This document shows, in pieces, positions 32,818 to 44,422 of a DNA stretch of 64,000 nucleotides (position 1 is its first letter; each line of letters begins with the position of its first letter). Source of the DNA: Ustilago trichophora. Lineage: Eukaryota > Basidiomycota > Ustilaginomycetes > Ustilaginales > Ustilaginaceae. A program made the translations under genes and the position numbers. The notes under the pieces were generated by a model, which made no database searches, had not been told where the DNA came from, and saw nothing but the letters and a program-made list of their open reading frames with translations. The DNA is taken from contig OOIN01000022.1 in NCBI GenBank assembly GCA_900323505.1, positions 558,001 through 622,000 of the forward strand. The letters are read 5' to 3'.

Positions 32818-34728
32818 CTAGGCCTGGCTCTTGATAATCTTGGCGGCGTACTCGGCGACACCATAGATGGTGGCTTGGATGTGAGCAGCAATGTGAAGGG
32901 GCATGATCGAGGCGTCGACGACACGGAGGTTCATGGTACCGTAGACGCGGAGGCTTGGGTCGACGACACCACCCTGGTTGCGGGGGAGCATGGATGCGGT
33001 ACCGATAGGGTGGTACTCGGTGACGGAGGTGGTCTTGGTGTAAGTCTCGAGGTCGACGTTTCCGGGCCAGTACTCGCCGACAACCATGTCGCTGTAGGTC
33101 TTGCTGAGACCGATCTTGCGGGTGTAGTTGGTACCAGCGGTCGAGATCTCGGTGTCAAAGGGAACAGAGAAGTACTTGGGGTCAATGAGGGGGTACTTGG
33201 TAGGATCCGAAGAGGTGATGTGAATGTTTCCACGAGAGAAGAGGTGCTGGTTGGCGGCGAGGATGGTGAAGTAGGTCTCGTCGGGCTTGGGAGCACCAGT
33301 GCCGGCAAAGTAACCGTCGATACCGATCAACTCCATCTGGCCAATCTGGTCGGGGTACTTGGTAAGGAACTCGAGCTGCTTGTAGAGGGTCGACTTGTAA
33401 GGAGCGCGGCTGGCCGAGACGTACTTGGTGACTTCGGCGATCATAGCCTTGGCACGAGCATCACCGACAACACGGGCGAGCGAGACGTACGAGATCGAGG
33501 GAACGGTCTCGGTCAAGATCGAGGTCTGGTTGGCCTTGTAAGCAGCAGCCTGTTCAGCGGCAAAGGTCTGGTTGGATCGAAGCGAGTCCAAGGTCTGGAA
33601 TCCAGGCTTGAGGTTGTAGACGGTAGCAGAGTAGGTGTGGTCCTGGAGGTTCTCACCGACGTTAGGGTTCTCGTAAAGAACCTTGACACCAGCCTTGCCA
33701 AGAACATCCTTGGAGCCGATACCGGAAAGCTCGAGGAGCTGGGGAGTGTTGACAGTACCACCAGAGAGGATAACCTCCTTGGTAGCGTTGACAGTGTAGG
33801 TCTGACCGTTGCTGGTGAAAGTAACACCCGAGGCCCAGAGGTCGCCGCAGCTGGTGTCAAAGTTGACCTTGGAGACGAGAGCGTTGGTAAGGACGTCGAG
33901 GTTGGAACGAGCCTGGTTGGGGAAGAGGTAGGCGGGGGCCGAGTAGGATCGGGTGTAGTTGTTGGGGTTGATGTTGGAAGGCTGCTGCGAAACACCGACG
34001 TTCTCACCCGAGAGGGGCTGGTCGTTTTTGGGGATGCCGAGCGAAAGGAGAGCGGGAATCCATCGTCGAACCTGCTGCGAGATGTAGTTGGGGAAAGCGA
34101 CCTGGATGGGACCCGACTGACCATAGTCGGAAGCGACGGGCTTGACACCGAGAAGGTCTGCGTTCTGCTGGCTAGGGGCGTGGAAGTGCTCGGACTTCTT
34201 CATGGCCGAATAAAGGTTGTTCCAGTTCCATCCAGGGTTGCCGAGCTGCTCCCAAGCGTCGATCTCGTAACGGGAAGATCGGTCCCAAACGAGGAAGTTG
34301 AGAGCCGACGAACCGCCGAGAACCTTTCCACGAGGCCAGCCGGAAGAGGGAATGCCGTTCTGAGCCACGGTGGTGTAGTTCCAATCGTAGACGGTACCGA
34401 GGTCAGCACCAAACTGGCCAGGGGTATCAATGATGCCGACGCCGAAACCGTTACCACCAGCCTCGAGAACACCGACCTTGTACTTGCCACCCTCGGAGAG
34501 ACGAGCAGCCAGGGCAAGACCGGCGGTACCGGCACCGACAACAATGTAGTCGTACTTCTTGGACGAGAACTTGGAGGCGTCGTTGGTGATGGAACGGGCG
34601 GCGAGATGACCGTTCTCGGCGATACGGGCAGCCATCTCGCTACGAGGGCTGATCTTGGTCCATGCGACGGGGTTGGCAGCCACGGCGCCAGCCAAAGTGG
34701 CGGCTGCAATGATGGTGGTAGTCTTCAT
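32818..34728 (-). CDS. Secreted GMC-family FAD oxidoreductase
   Basis: This enzyme family oxidises alcohols or sugars using FAD, often giving hydrogen peroxide outside the cell. I choose the start at 34728 because MKTTTIIAAATLAGAVAA is a clean signal peptide; an in-frame ATG nine codons upstream would precede it. The product has 636 residues. The FAD-binding VVGAGTAG motif is near residues 63-70, with the GMC signatures GWPRGKVLGGSSALN and GGTVNTPQLLELSGIG. The C-terminal domain has YHPIGTASM with the first catalytic His and AAHIQAT with the second His about 43 residues later. Codon use is strongly biased to C/G at third positions, which also opens a long false frame on the other strand. Aryl-alcohol or glucose oxidase activity cannot be separated here. 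Confidence 0.9.
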   Translation of the reverse strand: MKTTTIIAAATLAGAVAANPVAWTKISPRSEMAARIAENGHLAARSITNDASKFSSKKYDYIVVGAGTAGLALAARLSEGGKYKVGVLEAGGNGFGVGIIDTPGQFGADLGTVYDWNYTTVAQNGIPSSGWPRGKVLGGSSALNFLVWDRSSRYEIDAWEQLGNPGWNWNNLYSAMKKSEHFHAPSQQNADLLGVKPVASDYGQSGPIQVAFPNYISQQVRRWIPALLSLGIPKNDQPLSGENVGVSQQPSNINPNNYTRSYSAPAYLFPNQARSNLDVLTNALVSKVNFDTSCGDLWASGVTFTSNGQTYTVNATKEVILSGGTVNTPQLLELSGIGSKDVLGKAGVKVLYENPNVGENLQDHTYSATVYNLKPGFQTLDSLRSNQTFAAEQAAAYKANQTSILTETVPSISYVSLARVVGDARAKAMIAEVTKYVSASRAPYKSTLYKQLEFLTKYPDQIGQMELIGIDGYFAGTGAPKPDETYFTILAANQHLFSRGNIHITSSDPTKYPLIDPKYFSVPFDTEISTAGTNYTRKIGLSKTYSDMVVGEYWPGNVDLETYTKTTSVTEYHPIGTASMLPRNQGGVVDPSLRVYGTMNLRVVDASIMPLHIAAHIQATIYGVAEYAAKIIKSQA

Positions 34729-37700
34729 TTCGGGAGCGTAAGGGTATGTGATCAACGGGAAAGGGAGAAGACGATATCTAGGGGAAACACTCTCAAGGGA
34801 CCGAACAGAACAAGGAACCGAGGTGACGGAGAGGGAGAGGGGTGATAAGGATGATGATGATGATGATGGTGAGGAAAGGAAAAAGGGGATGGAAGAGGGG
34901 GAACAAGAGGAAGCGAGGTTGGAAAGAGGAGGTATGGATATAAGTCAAGTGGGATAGAGAGGGAGAGGGAGAGAAAGAGAGAGAGAAAAGAATGAGATTG
35001 AGGCTGTCCTGTCCAGTGGTACCGACTGCAAGGGGCATGAGCCTTCGGTCAACAGCTAGAGTGGGGCTTGAGCGAGTCGACGGGACCGGGCAGAGTAAGA
35101 GGGTCCCCAGGGTGCAATCTACGGTCAAGCGTGGCGAATGAACGAGCCTGAATGAATGAGATGGATGGTCTCGAATGGGACGCAGTGGAACAGTCAAACA
35201 GAGACCAATCAAGTACAGAATTCTCTTTCTCAGAACGGCCTTCGCAATCTTTGGCAGTCAGACAGTGTGTCGCACAAAGAGTGGCAAAACCAATTTGGGG
35301 GGAAAAAACACTTTGCTCTGTGCCACAAATTGGATAAACATGGCAAACACCACAACCGACCAACGGCGATCAGCCAGCCGACACAGCATCAGCGGCACAA
35401 GCAGACCAAAAGGTCAAGCAAGCCACCTCATGGAAACATGGTCCTTTCGCCTTCGCATTTCGCATTCGACTCACCGGCAAAGTGAAGTGGAAGTGGTTGT
35501 GTTGGTGGCGCCAAACAGCGTGAGAGAGTTTTTTTCTTTAAAAAAAAAAAATAGAAAAAAGTGGCCCTTTGAGCCGATCAATTCTGGGGACCTTAGCAGA
35601 AAAGAGGAGAAAGATCTGTCAACACTCGACGCCCGCATCTCATATTCACTCGCCGCCCATTTCCTGTCTACAAGAAACGTGGTCTGCCTTTTCAGTTTTC
35701 TCTTCTTTTTTTTTTCTCCTTTTTCTTTTAAAAAAAAAGTCGTCCCAAAGTTCCAGCCTCGAATTTGTACGGCGACGAAGCCGTCTCTCTATTGCTTGCA
35801 CATGAGGACCAAGCTGTGATGGGTTCGCTTTGGAGGGAATATTCGGAATGAGCTAGTCGACGAATGGTGCCATACAGTAGTGACATCGTGTGTAGCTCGT
35901 CGCAAAGGAAATCGCGGCTCTGATATGGCAGTCCAGCATGTTCTGAGCTGTTTCGAGAGTGTGACAGTCGGGGAGCGGCAATACGACGCCCGTTGCACTG
36001 TCGAGCTGCAAGTCTCTGGATCGGATTGGCCGATCTCGCCGCCTATGCATCTGGTCAAGACGCAGGCACAACACATTCACCTCCTATGTATCGCCATCTG
36101 CAATCGTCTGCAACCATTGACTACTTCTGTATGCAGCGGCTCAAAGAGGCAAAACTAAAAAAGGGAGGCTAGGCACAACCCACAACAGGGAACGGCACAC
36201 AAAAGAAAAGTCTACAAAGGATTGCAACAAAGTGAGACATTCACAGAGACCTCGACTCGCCGGCAAGTGTCGCCTTGGTTCTATCTTTGCTCTCTTGATT
36301 CTCTCGCTCACCGCGAGGTTTGCTCGCTCGCGTGGGCCAGACAAATTTACCTTTTTCTCTCTGTTCACCTGACTTGTTGTGGAATCGACGTCGAACCAAG
36401 CCGATTGTGAGTTGACCCACTCTAAGCGTAGATAGTGACGGCGGTGTTGATATCAGTAAAGCATCCTGCAATATACGATGCAAAGCACGGTCAACACAGC
36501 TTGCACATCTCTCTTGTTGAAAAAAGAACGCTAGAACAAGCAAGAGATTGAGCGAGGAACAGCACCAGCGATGGCGGCTGATGGCGGCGGCGGCGCAAGT
36601 GAAATCTTGACTGTTTTGACTTGACTTGAACCAAAGGTCAAAAGATCAAACGCAAAATTCATTTCTCGCTCGAATGTCGCATTCGGGCTCGCTTAGTGCA
36701 GGTGCACCGCACCGTATGGTCCACCAACAGCGGCCAAGTGGCGGCACTGTTCTAAGCGAGGTTTATTGCAAAGCTTCTTTTCTCTCTCCCTCTCTGTGTT
36801 CACCTGCCCCTCTCCGAGATGGGAAAATCTTTCCGAAGAACTTTCGCTTGACCCGCTTCAAAACACTGAAATAGTGCTCAATTGGGAATTTAGGACTGGA
36901 ATGGCATGAAAAAAAGCAGCAATTACAGAATGAGGCCTGTGCTCAGACGCGTCGCGGTATGGTGCGGTGCAGTGCCATGGCCACAGTATTGAAGTTGGGT
37001 TTTCAGGGTGTATTTTTGTCGGATTTTCAAATAGGGGGGAATGAATGAAGACGCTGCTTCTGCTCTGCTACAGTATGTGGTTGTTGGTGCCCCGCTCGCT
37101 CATCGCAGAGCACAGACAGCTTCACATACTGCATCACGTTGTGTATCAACAGCTGCTGTGTTTCAACGCCCACAAAAAGCGATCAGCACACAAGCAAGAC
37201 TCTCCGACCGATCTCCGCTTTGCACTGCCAATTTTGCTCTCATCAGAACAAAAAAGAGAAAAGAAAAAAAGCACATAGCAAAGCCGTCGGAGAACGTAGA
37301 ACGACGATCTGTCTTCCCAGATTGTTGGACAGCGTGTGCCACCTACGCTTCAATGTGGCGTGAGATGGGAATTCACCGTTCTATGTTGGTTGCCAAGGTC
37401 GGTGCAGAGAGCATGAATCTGTTTGCTTCTCTTGATACAGTACCTACAGAATCGAGATGATTACGCAAAGAGCATTGTGTCAGACACAGGCAGAGTGAGC
37501 AGGAAGTTTGCCACATCGCTAAGATCAAACAATATACTGTAGCCCACCAAAGACAGCAGAAGCTGGCGCGACAAGACACTCTCTTCTAAGATTTCGAGTG
37601 TGGGAATCACCGAAAACTTGCGTTGCACTTCACTTGGCATCAAAACAAAACACGCACACAATCGAACCTTATTATTTTTTTTTTCTCTGGTGTCCTTTTG

Positions 37701-40034
37701 AATCCATGTCGAGGGCGTACAGAAAAATCAGATCCCGATCTACATCCAGTACAGTAGCAAGGTTAGTACACAAACGATGAACCCAATTTGTGGCAAGGTT
37801 CCAGATCTGATCATGTCCAAAAAAATAAAATAAAAAAATAAAAAAAAGACAACTCTCACTATTGCGGCGGACTTGCTCCAGTTTAAGCCGGGCATCCGCG
37901 GAACCGTCCCTTGACTACTCGTCCGAAAGGGGAACGCGGGGAAGACGTGACCGTCCCGAGAACAGCAAGCGGTTTCAAATCCTGCCCCAACTCGCTATCT
38001 CTCCCTGGGTGATCCGCTGTTTCAACGATTTCAAGATCATCCGCGATTCATGGGCCATGAGTCGTGAGCTGTGAGCAATCCAAGCTAGGATGGAAAAGAA
38101 TGTGTATAGAGTAGAGCATTCCGTGTGGAACCAAAGAGCCGCTTTGACTGGAAGGAGCTAGTCTCGGACCCAAAAACCAGCACGGCAGAAGAATGCAGTC
38201 TAGCCGCACACATCTGCACGTCTCAGCTCGCCAAAGCACAGCTCGATTCCGCATTGCACACGCCTCACACCAGACAACATACCCTCTTTCCTGCTCCGCT
38301 TCTCTGCTCGCTCTGTCTCCTTCCCTTCAGTAAAGCATCCGCATCTACTGTACTGTATCTCTGTGTTTGAGATGACCCTGTGTCTGAGATGAACGCTCTC
38401 CCAAAAACACGCCTTCTCCTTTTGGGATCTACAGTACAGAAAGATTGTCGATCCAATTACCGAAATCGGCCTTAACCACCAAGACCAAGATTAGGCGAAA
38501 CTGGCAAGAATATCGCAAGCGAATACACACACATGCAACCCCCTTACAGTCATTTTAGCGCTCAAAATACAGTCACAGAAACGTCACACTGACCCTCGGT
38601 TCACAAATTTCGCATGATCGCCGAGTTGAACAAGAAAGAGTGAGAACGAATGTCGTGGATAGAGTAGATGTTGTTTCTAGCTGTGGGTGGGCGTAGTGAT
38701 TCGGGTTGGTGGCTTTCGAGCTTTTGCCCTTGATTGTCACCAATGGAGTTAATGGCTCGGTGCGTGACAATGCCTGGGAATCAAGTTATTGTCGATTTAC
38801 GTTGCCAAGTTGGGTGGGAGCCGTTCGTGTCACGAGGTATGGGTTGCAGTGAGGGTGCGTTTCATATCGTGGCCCTCACAAGATATGCAACGAACGGTTG
38901 ATGTTCTCCGGAAAAACAAGTCAGCTGTTACATCGGCATTGTCTACATTTTAAGAAAGTGATTTTCTCTTGCTGTTATGCCGCAACTTTTACTGTACAAA
39001 TTGAATCTCGAAAATGTCACCTTCCAAATTGAGCATCAATCAAAACACAAGAAAAAACAAACCACAAAAGCTCATGCGGAGCCCCTATCAAAGCTTGTTA
39101 CCCCTTCAATTCAAAATTCAAGTCTGGCAGCTGTCACACTGGAGACGATTTCAATTGGGAAATACAAAACAACGCCATCATCAGGGGTTTCTGTTAGGAC
39201 GAGAGCAACACTTTTTTTGGACCCTGACAAGAAAGAGTGGATGTGTAGAATTCACATAGGAGCCACTTTTTCACTCTCCGCACCTCGATGATAGTTGATA
39301 GTTTCCTCTCTTGCTCTTGCGTACATACTGCGACCGAGGCTCTGAAAGACAGAGTGAAGGAGGGAGTCAAGACAGAAGCGGAGAGTGTGTGGTGAGGGAG
39401 AAAGGATGCGGACCGCGTGACGGACGAGGGCCCGTGTTCGATGCGTTGTACTGTACGATACCGATGAGACGTTGCCACTTGTGTAGATCGAACTTGGACA
39501 CCTCGAGTGGACAGCGTTTGTATGAAGCAGCTCCCGAACACAGAAAGAGTGGGTTCCGATGTCAGACCAAACTCCCATCGACTCCTATTCTCCGCTCTGG
39601 ATGAGGTGAGATCCATCGGGACCTCTCCTTCTTCTCTTTGCTGCATTGACTTTGTCGACAGTCTTGGCATCGTGACGCTTTCACCCAGCTGACAAGCTCA
39701 TTTGCATTTCACCTCCACAACAGAGTGTAGCTGAGTCTCGTAGGGACAGCTATCGTTCCCAGAATCGTCCTTCTCTGTTCGCTCGTCCTACTATCTTCTC
39801 GTTCAACCTTCTTCGCCATCCTTCCTGCAATTGTAGACGTGGCCACGATCGTCTTTATAAAATGTTTCACTCGACTCATACCTGTCTCTAGGCATTGCAT
39901 CAGCGAAACTCGCTGCTCGCCCGCAGTACTTGCCGCCTGGGCCACCGGTTATCAAACATCTCTCGTCATCATCATCGCTGCTGCTGCTGTTGCTCAACAC
40001 AGCCAGCAGTAGCCCCACATAATCTTCGCCCAAC
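34729..40034. other. 5.3 kb without a supportable gene
   Basis: This stretch separates two divergent genes. It holds several A or T homopolymers (for example near 35540, 35710-35740 and 37675), a GAT repeat near 34850-34868, purine-rich and pyrimidine-rich parts, and many short frames with no domain. Both promoters lie here. A spliced or non-coding transcript cannot be excluded. Confidence 0.5.
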
Positions 40035-43000
40035 ATGGTTAACATGACATGCCCCACCATCCCCGACAAGCCCTCGGATCCCAAGCCCTTCTTTGAAAAC
40101 GGCAACATCGATTTCAAGGCCCACGATGTCGGCTGGCTCATCTGCGGCATCATGGCCCTCATCGCCACCATCTCCTCTGTATGGCTCATATGGAAACATC
40201 TCACTTACTACACCTGTCCGCAACAGCAACGTCATATCGTCCGCCTTCTCGTCATGGTGCCCATCTACGCCATTGTCTCCTTTATGTCGTACCTCTTCTA
40301 CCATGAAGCGCTGTACTATCAGACCATCCGAGACTGCTACGAGGCCGTCCTAGTCACCTCGTTCTTCTACCTCATCCTCGCCTACACGGGGGATACCAGA
40401 GCGGAGCAGCACGCAGTCTTTCGCAACATCGACATCAAGGATCGCTTCTGGGTCTGGCCCCTCGGCTCGTGGAAGTACAAACCTGAAGGATTGCATTTCC
40501 TGTGGCTGATGAAGATCTGCGTTCTTCAATACGCCATCATTCGTCCATTTTGTACATTCGTCGCCGTGGGCACCGAGTACTTTGGGTATTACTGTCTCCA
40601 CAGTTGGATGCCTTGGTTTACGCATGTTTGGTGCGCTTTGTTCATCAGTATCTCGGTCACGGTGGCAATGTACTGTCTGATTCAGCTCTACATACCCGTA
40701 CGCAAGTTGGTCGACCCCTACAAGCCCATCCTCAAGTTTCTCGCCATCAAAACCATCGTATTTCTCACTTTTTGGCAAGACACGCTCCTCTCGTTCCTCG
40801 TCAGTTTCGGCGCCATCAAAGAGACCGAGTATTTCACAGCGGAACAGATTCAGGCGGGCATCAATGCTCTTCTCCAATGCTTCTGGATGCTGCTCTTCGG
40901 ATTTATCCACATCAAAGCCTTCAGCTACCTCCCCTATCGTCCCGAAGACCGATCTCGCACGACGTTGAGGGGCAAAGCGATGCTCGACTGTCTCGATTTC
41001 AGAGACTGGTTTATGGAGATGAAGGAAAGCACTCGATACATTGCCGCCCGATCAAAGGGACGCAACTACACCCTGGCCGAAGATCTGCGTGCAAAGCGTC
41101 ACCAACATCTCCTCAACGCTCTAGGCAAGCAACGCACTGCCAACTTGGACGCTGAGATGGATATGGAGAAAGCTGCCATGCCGACATTCTGGAAGAATCC
41201 AGAAGACGCGCAGTTCTGGACTCCTGGAAATGAATCTGATTTCGGCTATAGTGGTGGCAAGCATTACGGCGGCTCTGATGCAAGAAGATCTTCCTCTCGA
41301 CCCAGCAACAGCGGTGGTGGTGGTGGTGACGCATATAGCCCGCTTTCAAACCCAGCAGCGGGTAGAGCAGTCAGGCAGGGGAGCAAGTTAGCAGCGGACA
41401 AATCGAATACGACAGCTTCTCGCGACTCGCATGCTCAACGTGCTGCTGAATTGCAGAGATTGGTGGCAGAACTTGACCTACAGCAGGATGTGGATCAGTC
41501 GATTGTCGGCGCTGAAGATCACGAGTATGGATACGAGGATGAAAAGTTTGAACGTGCTGGGCTGATGCACGGTCATGATCTGTCGAGTGACCGCAGCAGG
41601 ATATCTGGAAAGAAAGACCTCGATACGCCGACAAAGGAAGCCGATATGCATCCGGAATTGACCCAGTATCACACGCCTACCATTCAGCTCGCCAACGTGC
41701 CTTCGTTGACATATGACCAAGAGTCGAGTTCGGGCAGTGTGAGAAGGGGTCAGGATCTCAGTGCTGTAGCTGAGGAAGTAGAGGAGGAGGAAGCGGTACA
41801 CGGAAGGCAAAGATCGAGAGGTGTAACACCTGGTGTGGGTGCGTTTGGTATTGCTTCTTGGTTCGGGTGGAGCAACAATAACCCTCAAGAACAGCAGCAA
41901 CCGCAACCGCATTCGCAGCTTCGTGCGAACGCAAATGTTGATGCGAGTAACAACGGCTATCTTCGACCGGGAGACGGCTATTTGGGCCAACAGTACGGCG
42001 CCGACGTAACCAGATCCCGTACACCCGACGCTGAAGGCACCGGATGGTGGCGTAACTACTGGGACCGAGTGTCCAACCCTGGAAGTCGCGAACCGTCCAT
42101 CATTGGCGGGATGGAAGACGAAGAGAAGGAGCCGCTTGCACCTGCTCGTCCTGCAGTGATGCGTCAGGTCACGGCCGGTTCTTGGGGTCTCGACAGCGCT
42201 CAACATCAGCAACCACAACCACAGCAGAGATCGCTTCCAATCCCACCAACGCTCAAGATCGAAACAGACACCGCAACCAACAGGAAACACAGCGCGGATG
42301 GGAACGGAAGTAGCGATAGTGCCACTTCGCCAACCTCGAGAATCAGCCCACATGTCGATTCACCCTTGTCGAGACTGATACAGACTTCGAGGGATTCTTT
42401 CAGCTCATTGAGTCGGGAAGAGCTTCGTGAGTCAGTGATGGGTGTTTCGACAGGGTCGCCTTCGAGGTCTCGATTTGCCGCGGTTAGTAAAGTGCCACCC
42501 ATGCCGGCGGTTCAGACAGTTTCAGCTACGCGTCCGATACTGGCACCTCGCAACCACTCCCTTGCACCTTCTTCGAACAATGCCAGTGTCAGTCGAGTCA
42601 CGTCTACTACCACCCGTTCTGCGCCCAAGACCACCACCACCACTACTACCACCACTACACCAAGCATTGATGCTGCGTCGACGGCATACGCGTCAGCAGT
42701 GCAGGAAATGCTCTCTTCTACAGACTCCACTTCCACCAGACACCCGATCGTATTTGCCGACGCACTAGTGCCAACTGAGCCCATTGCTGAGGAGAAAGCT
42801 GTGGAAAGGCCTGCAGAAAAAATTAAGGCTTTACCACCGGCAGTCGGACCAAAGGGGAAATTGTTTAATCTCGTGCTTCCTTCGCCTTTATCTCCTGCAC
42901 GCTATCCATACGGTCAGGAGGGGGATGCATCCCAGCAGGATCAGCAGGGGAAAACTTTGATCTCGACAACGGACAGAGAGGAGCATAGTGCAGGCGCAGT

Positions 43001-44054
43001 GGATGCTGGAGGATCGTTGAAGTGGGCCAACCAGCCGCCGAAGCCTCTCAAACCTAAGGAGGAGCCAGTCGCAGGAGTTCCAGCGAAGCTTCCCGCCGGC
43101 AAGAACCTGATTACTGTCGGAGGAATGTCATTGAACCAAGCCAAAGCTGCCAAAGCAGCGGCTGAAGCCGAAGCTACCGAAGCCCGCCGCCAGCGCGCCC
43201 AACACCGAGCCTCTCTCCCGATACCACCACCACCACCACAACAACAACAACAACAACATCCACTAGCAGCAGCAGCGGCGCCAACAAAATCCATCCTCAC
43301 CCGCACCTCAACCACTCCAGAAAAAAAGACTGGCAAATTAGTCCTCCCGGCACCGTCCAAACTAGCCTCTATTGATACCGAAGATCCCTACCGAGCCGGA
43401 CAAAGCGCCAACATCCCACCCTCCTCCTCTTTCTCTTCAGTCCGCAAAGACAAAGATACACGCAAAAGCAACGGTGGAATGGGAGGCAGTATAGCCACAT
43501 CGTCTGCTACCAAAACTTCGATTACAGGGACTGCTTTTGAAGTGGGCAGTATTGTACCGCGGGAAGCAGTTGTTCGGGCTTCACTTCCTGCCGGAGCTGC
43601 TCCATTGAGGGGAGACTATGATTCTTTGCGACAGTCGAACAATGAACATTCGAGATTTGGTGGGAAAGGCTCGCAGGTTGGAGCTGACCAAAGACATTCC
43701 TATACGATGAGTTTGAATATGGGTTTCAGGCAAGCTCCACAGATGCTGCCTGCTCATCCTAGTCAGATGTATCACCCACAGACTAGTCAGCAGAGTCAGC
43801 AGAGAGTGGTGGGACAAGGTCAATTTGAAACCTCTCAAAGGAGCGGTTTTGTCGCTCGTCCCATACCACCTCCTCTGCAACAATTCCACCCGCAACAACA
43901 TCCACAACAACCCTTCCATCCCTCCCACCACCACCACAACCACCACCAAGGAAGGCAGTGGAATCCTTCTACACCCCAATCCCAACCTAAACCTCCCAAG
44001 ATGGACGAACAGCAAAGAACAAGTCAATTCCAATTTGAATACTATCGCGACTAA
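40035..44054 (+). CDS. Ost-alpha/TMEM184 family membrane protein
   Basis: The first 310 residues form the organic solute transporter alpha/TMEM184 domain with about seven membrane segments (first near 32-53). Marks include RHIVRLLVMVPIYA, a DCYEAV segment before TM3, LKFLAIKTIVFLTFWQ and a final FGFIHIKAFSYLPYR. The remaining 1000 residues are a cytoplasmic, low-complexity tail with Ser-, Gln-, Thr-, Pro- and His-rich runs (for example QQQQQQ near 1070 and a His/Gln run near 1300). The gene uses one exon; the start gives MVNMTCP just before the first segment. Relatives act at vacuolar or plasma membranes, but the fungal substrate is unknown. The tail is far longer than in animal TMEM184 (about 400 residues in all). 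Confidence 0.87.
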   Translation: MVNMTCPTIPDKPSDPKPFFENGNIDFKAHDVGWLICGIMALIATISSVWLIWKHLTYYTCPQQQRHIVRLLVMVPIYAIVSFMSYLFYHEALYYQTIRDCYEAVLVTSFFYLILAYTGDTRAEQHAVFRNIDIKDRFWVWPLGSWKYKPEGLHFLWLMKICVLQYAIIRPFCTFVAVGTEYFGYYCLHSWMPWFTHVWCALFISISVTVAMYCLIQLYIPVRKLVDPYKPILKFLAIKTIVFLTFWQDTLLSFLVSFGAIKETEYFTAEQIQAGINALLQCFWMLLFGFIHIKAFSYLPYRPEDRSRTTLRGKAMLDCLDFRDWFMEMKESTRYIAARSKGRNYTLAEDLRAKRHQHLLNALGKQRTANLDAEMDMEKAAMPTFWKNPEDAQFWTPGNESDFGYSGGKHYGGSDARRSSSRPSNSGGGGGDAYSPLSNPAAGRAVRQGSKLAADKSNTTASRDSHAQRAAELQRLVAELDLQQDVDQSIVGAEDHEYGYEDEKFERAGLMHGHDLSSDRSRISGKKDLDTPTKEADMHPELTQYHTPTIQLANVPSLTYDQESSSGSVRRGQDLSAVAEEVEEEEAVHGRQRSRGVTPGVGAFGIASWFGWSNNNPQEQQQPQPHSQLRANANVDASNNGYLRPGDGYLGQQYGADVTRSRTPDAEGTGWWRNYWDRVSNPGSREPSIIGGMEDEEKEPLAPARPAVMRQVTAGSWGLDSAQHQQPQPQQRSLPIPPTLKIETDTATNRKHSADGNGSSDSATSPTSRISPHVDSPLSRLIQTSRDSFSSLSREELRESVMGVSTGSPSRSRFAAVSKVPPMPAVQTVSATRPILAPRNHSLAPSSNNASVSRVTSTTTRSAPKTTTTTTTTTTPSIDAASTAYASAVQEMLSSTDSTSTRHPIVFADALVPTEPIAEEKAVERPAEKIKALPPAVGPKGKLFNLVLPSPLSPARYPYGQEGDASQQDQQGKTLISTTDREEHSAGAVDAGGSLKWANQPPKPLKPKEEPVAGVPAKLPAGKNLITVGGMSLNQAKAAKAAAEAEATEARRQRAQHRASLPIPPPPPQQQQQQHPLAAAAAPTKSILTRTSTTPEKKTGKLVLPAPSKLASIDTEDPYRAGQSANIPPSSSFSSVRKDKDTRKSNGGMGGSIATSSATKTSITGTAFEVGSIVPREAVVRASLPAGAAPLRGDYDSLRQSNNEHSRFGGKGSQVGADQRHSYTMSLNMGFRQAPQMLPAHPSQMYHPQTSQQSQQRVVGQGQFETSQRSGFVARPIPPPLQQFHPQQHPQQPFHPSHHHHNHHQGRQWNPSTPQSQPKPPKMDEQQRTSQFQFEYYRD

Positions 44055-44422
44055 TCTGTTTTTTTTTTCTTCTTTTTTCACGACGAATAACGACCTTTTT
44101 AATGATCCCTTTTTTGTTGATCCCTTTTCCTCCTTTCTTAATCCATTGCATGCTTTGATTTATTCTTCTTACCCTCCGTTTGACCCTTGAGCAGGTTCTG
44201 TGCTGGAATTTCCTTAGGTGCAGTTGTTTCGACAAGATACTTTTTGCAGGCTCATCTTTATTCAAAATTAGATTACCATTTTTTCTCCTCTCACAAAAAC
44301 GCATGCTCAAGGAATAACAGTTTATCCACACACTTTGTTTCAGCAAGGTCTTTGGCAAACTAGCAAGTCGACAACAACACTGAGGAGAACTGAAATCATT
44401 TCTTCATATTGCGCAAGCGTTC
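44055..44422. other. Convergent 3' region
   Basis: This 368-base interval lies between the ends of the transporter and WD40 genes. It is A/T-rich and consistent with two 3' UTRs; no gene is seen. Confidence 0.5.

Noticed and set aside
32875..34845. 656-codon open frame opposite the GMC oxidoreductase
   Set aside because: It is a shadow of strong third-position C/G bias; the product is Val/Gly/Asp-rich with no domain, while the minus-strand frame has all GMC motifs.
39194..39670. 158-codon frame in the 5.3 kb gap
   Set aside because: Composition is random-like with no domain or signal peptide, and overlapping frames of like length occur on both strands.
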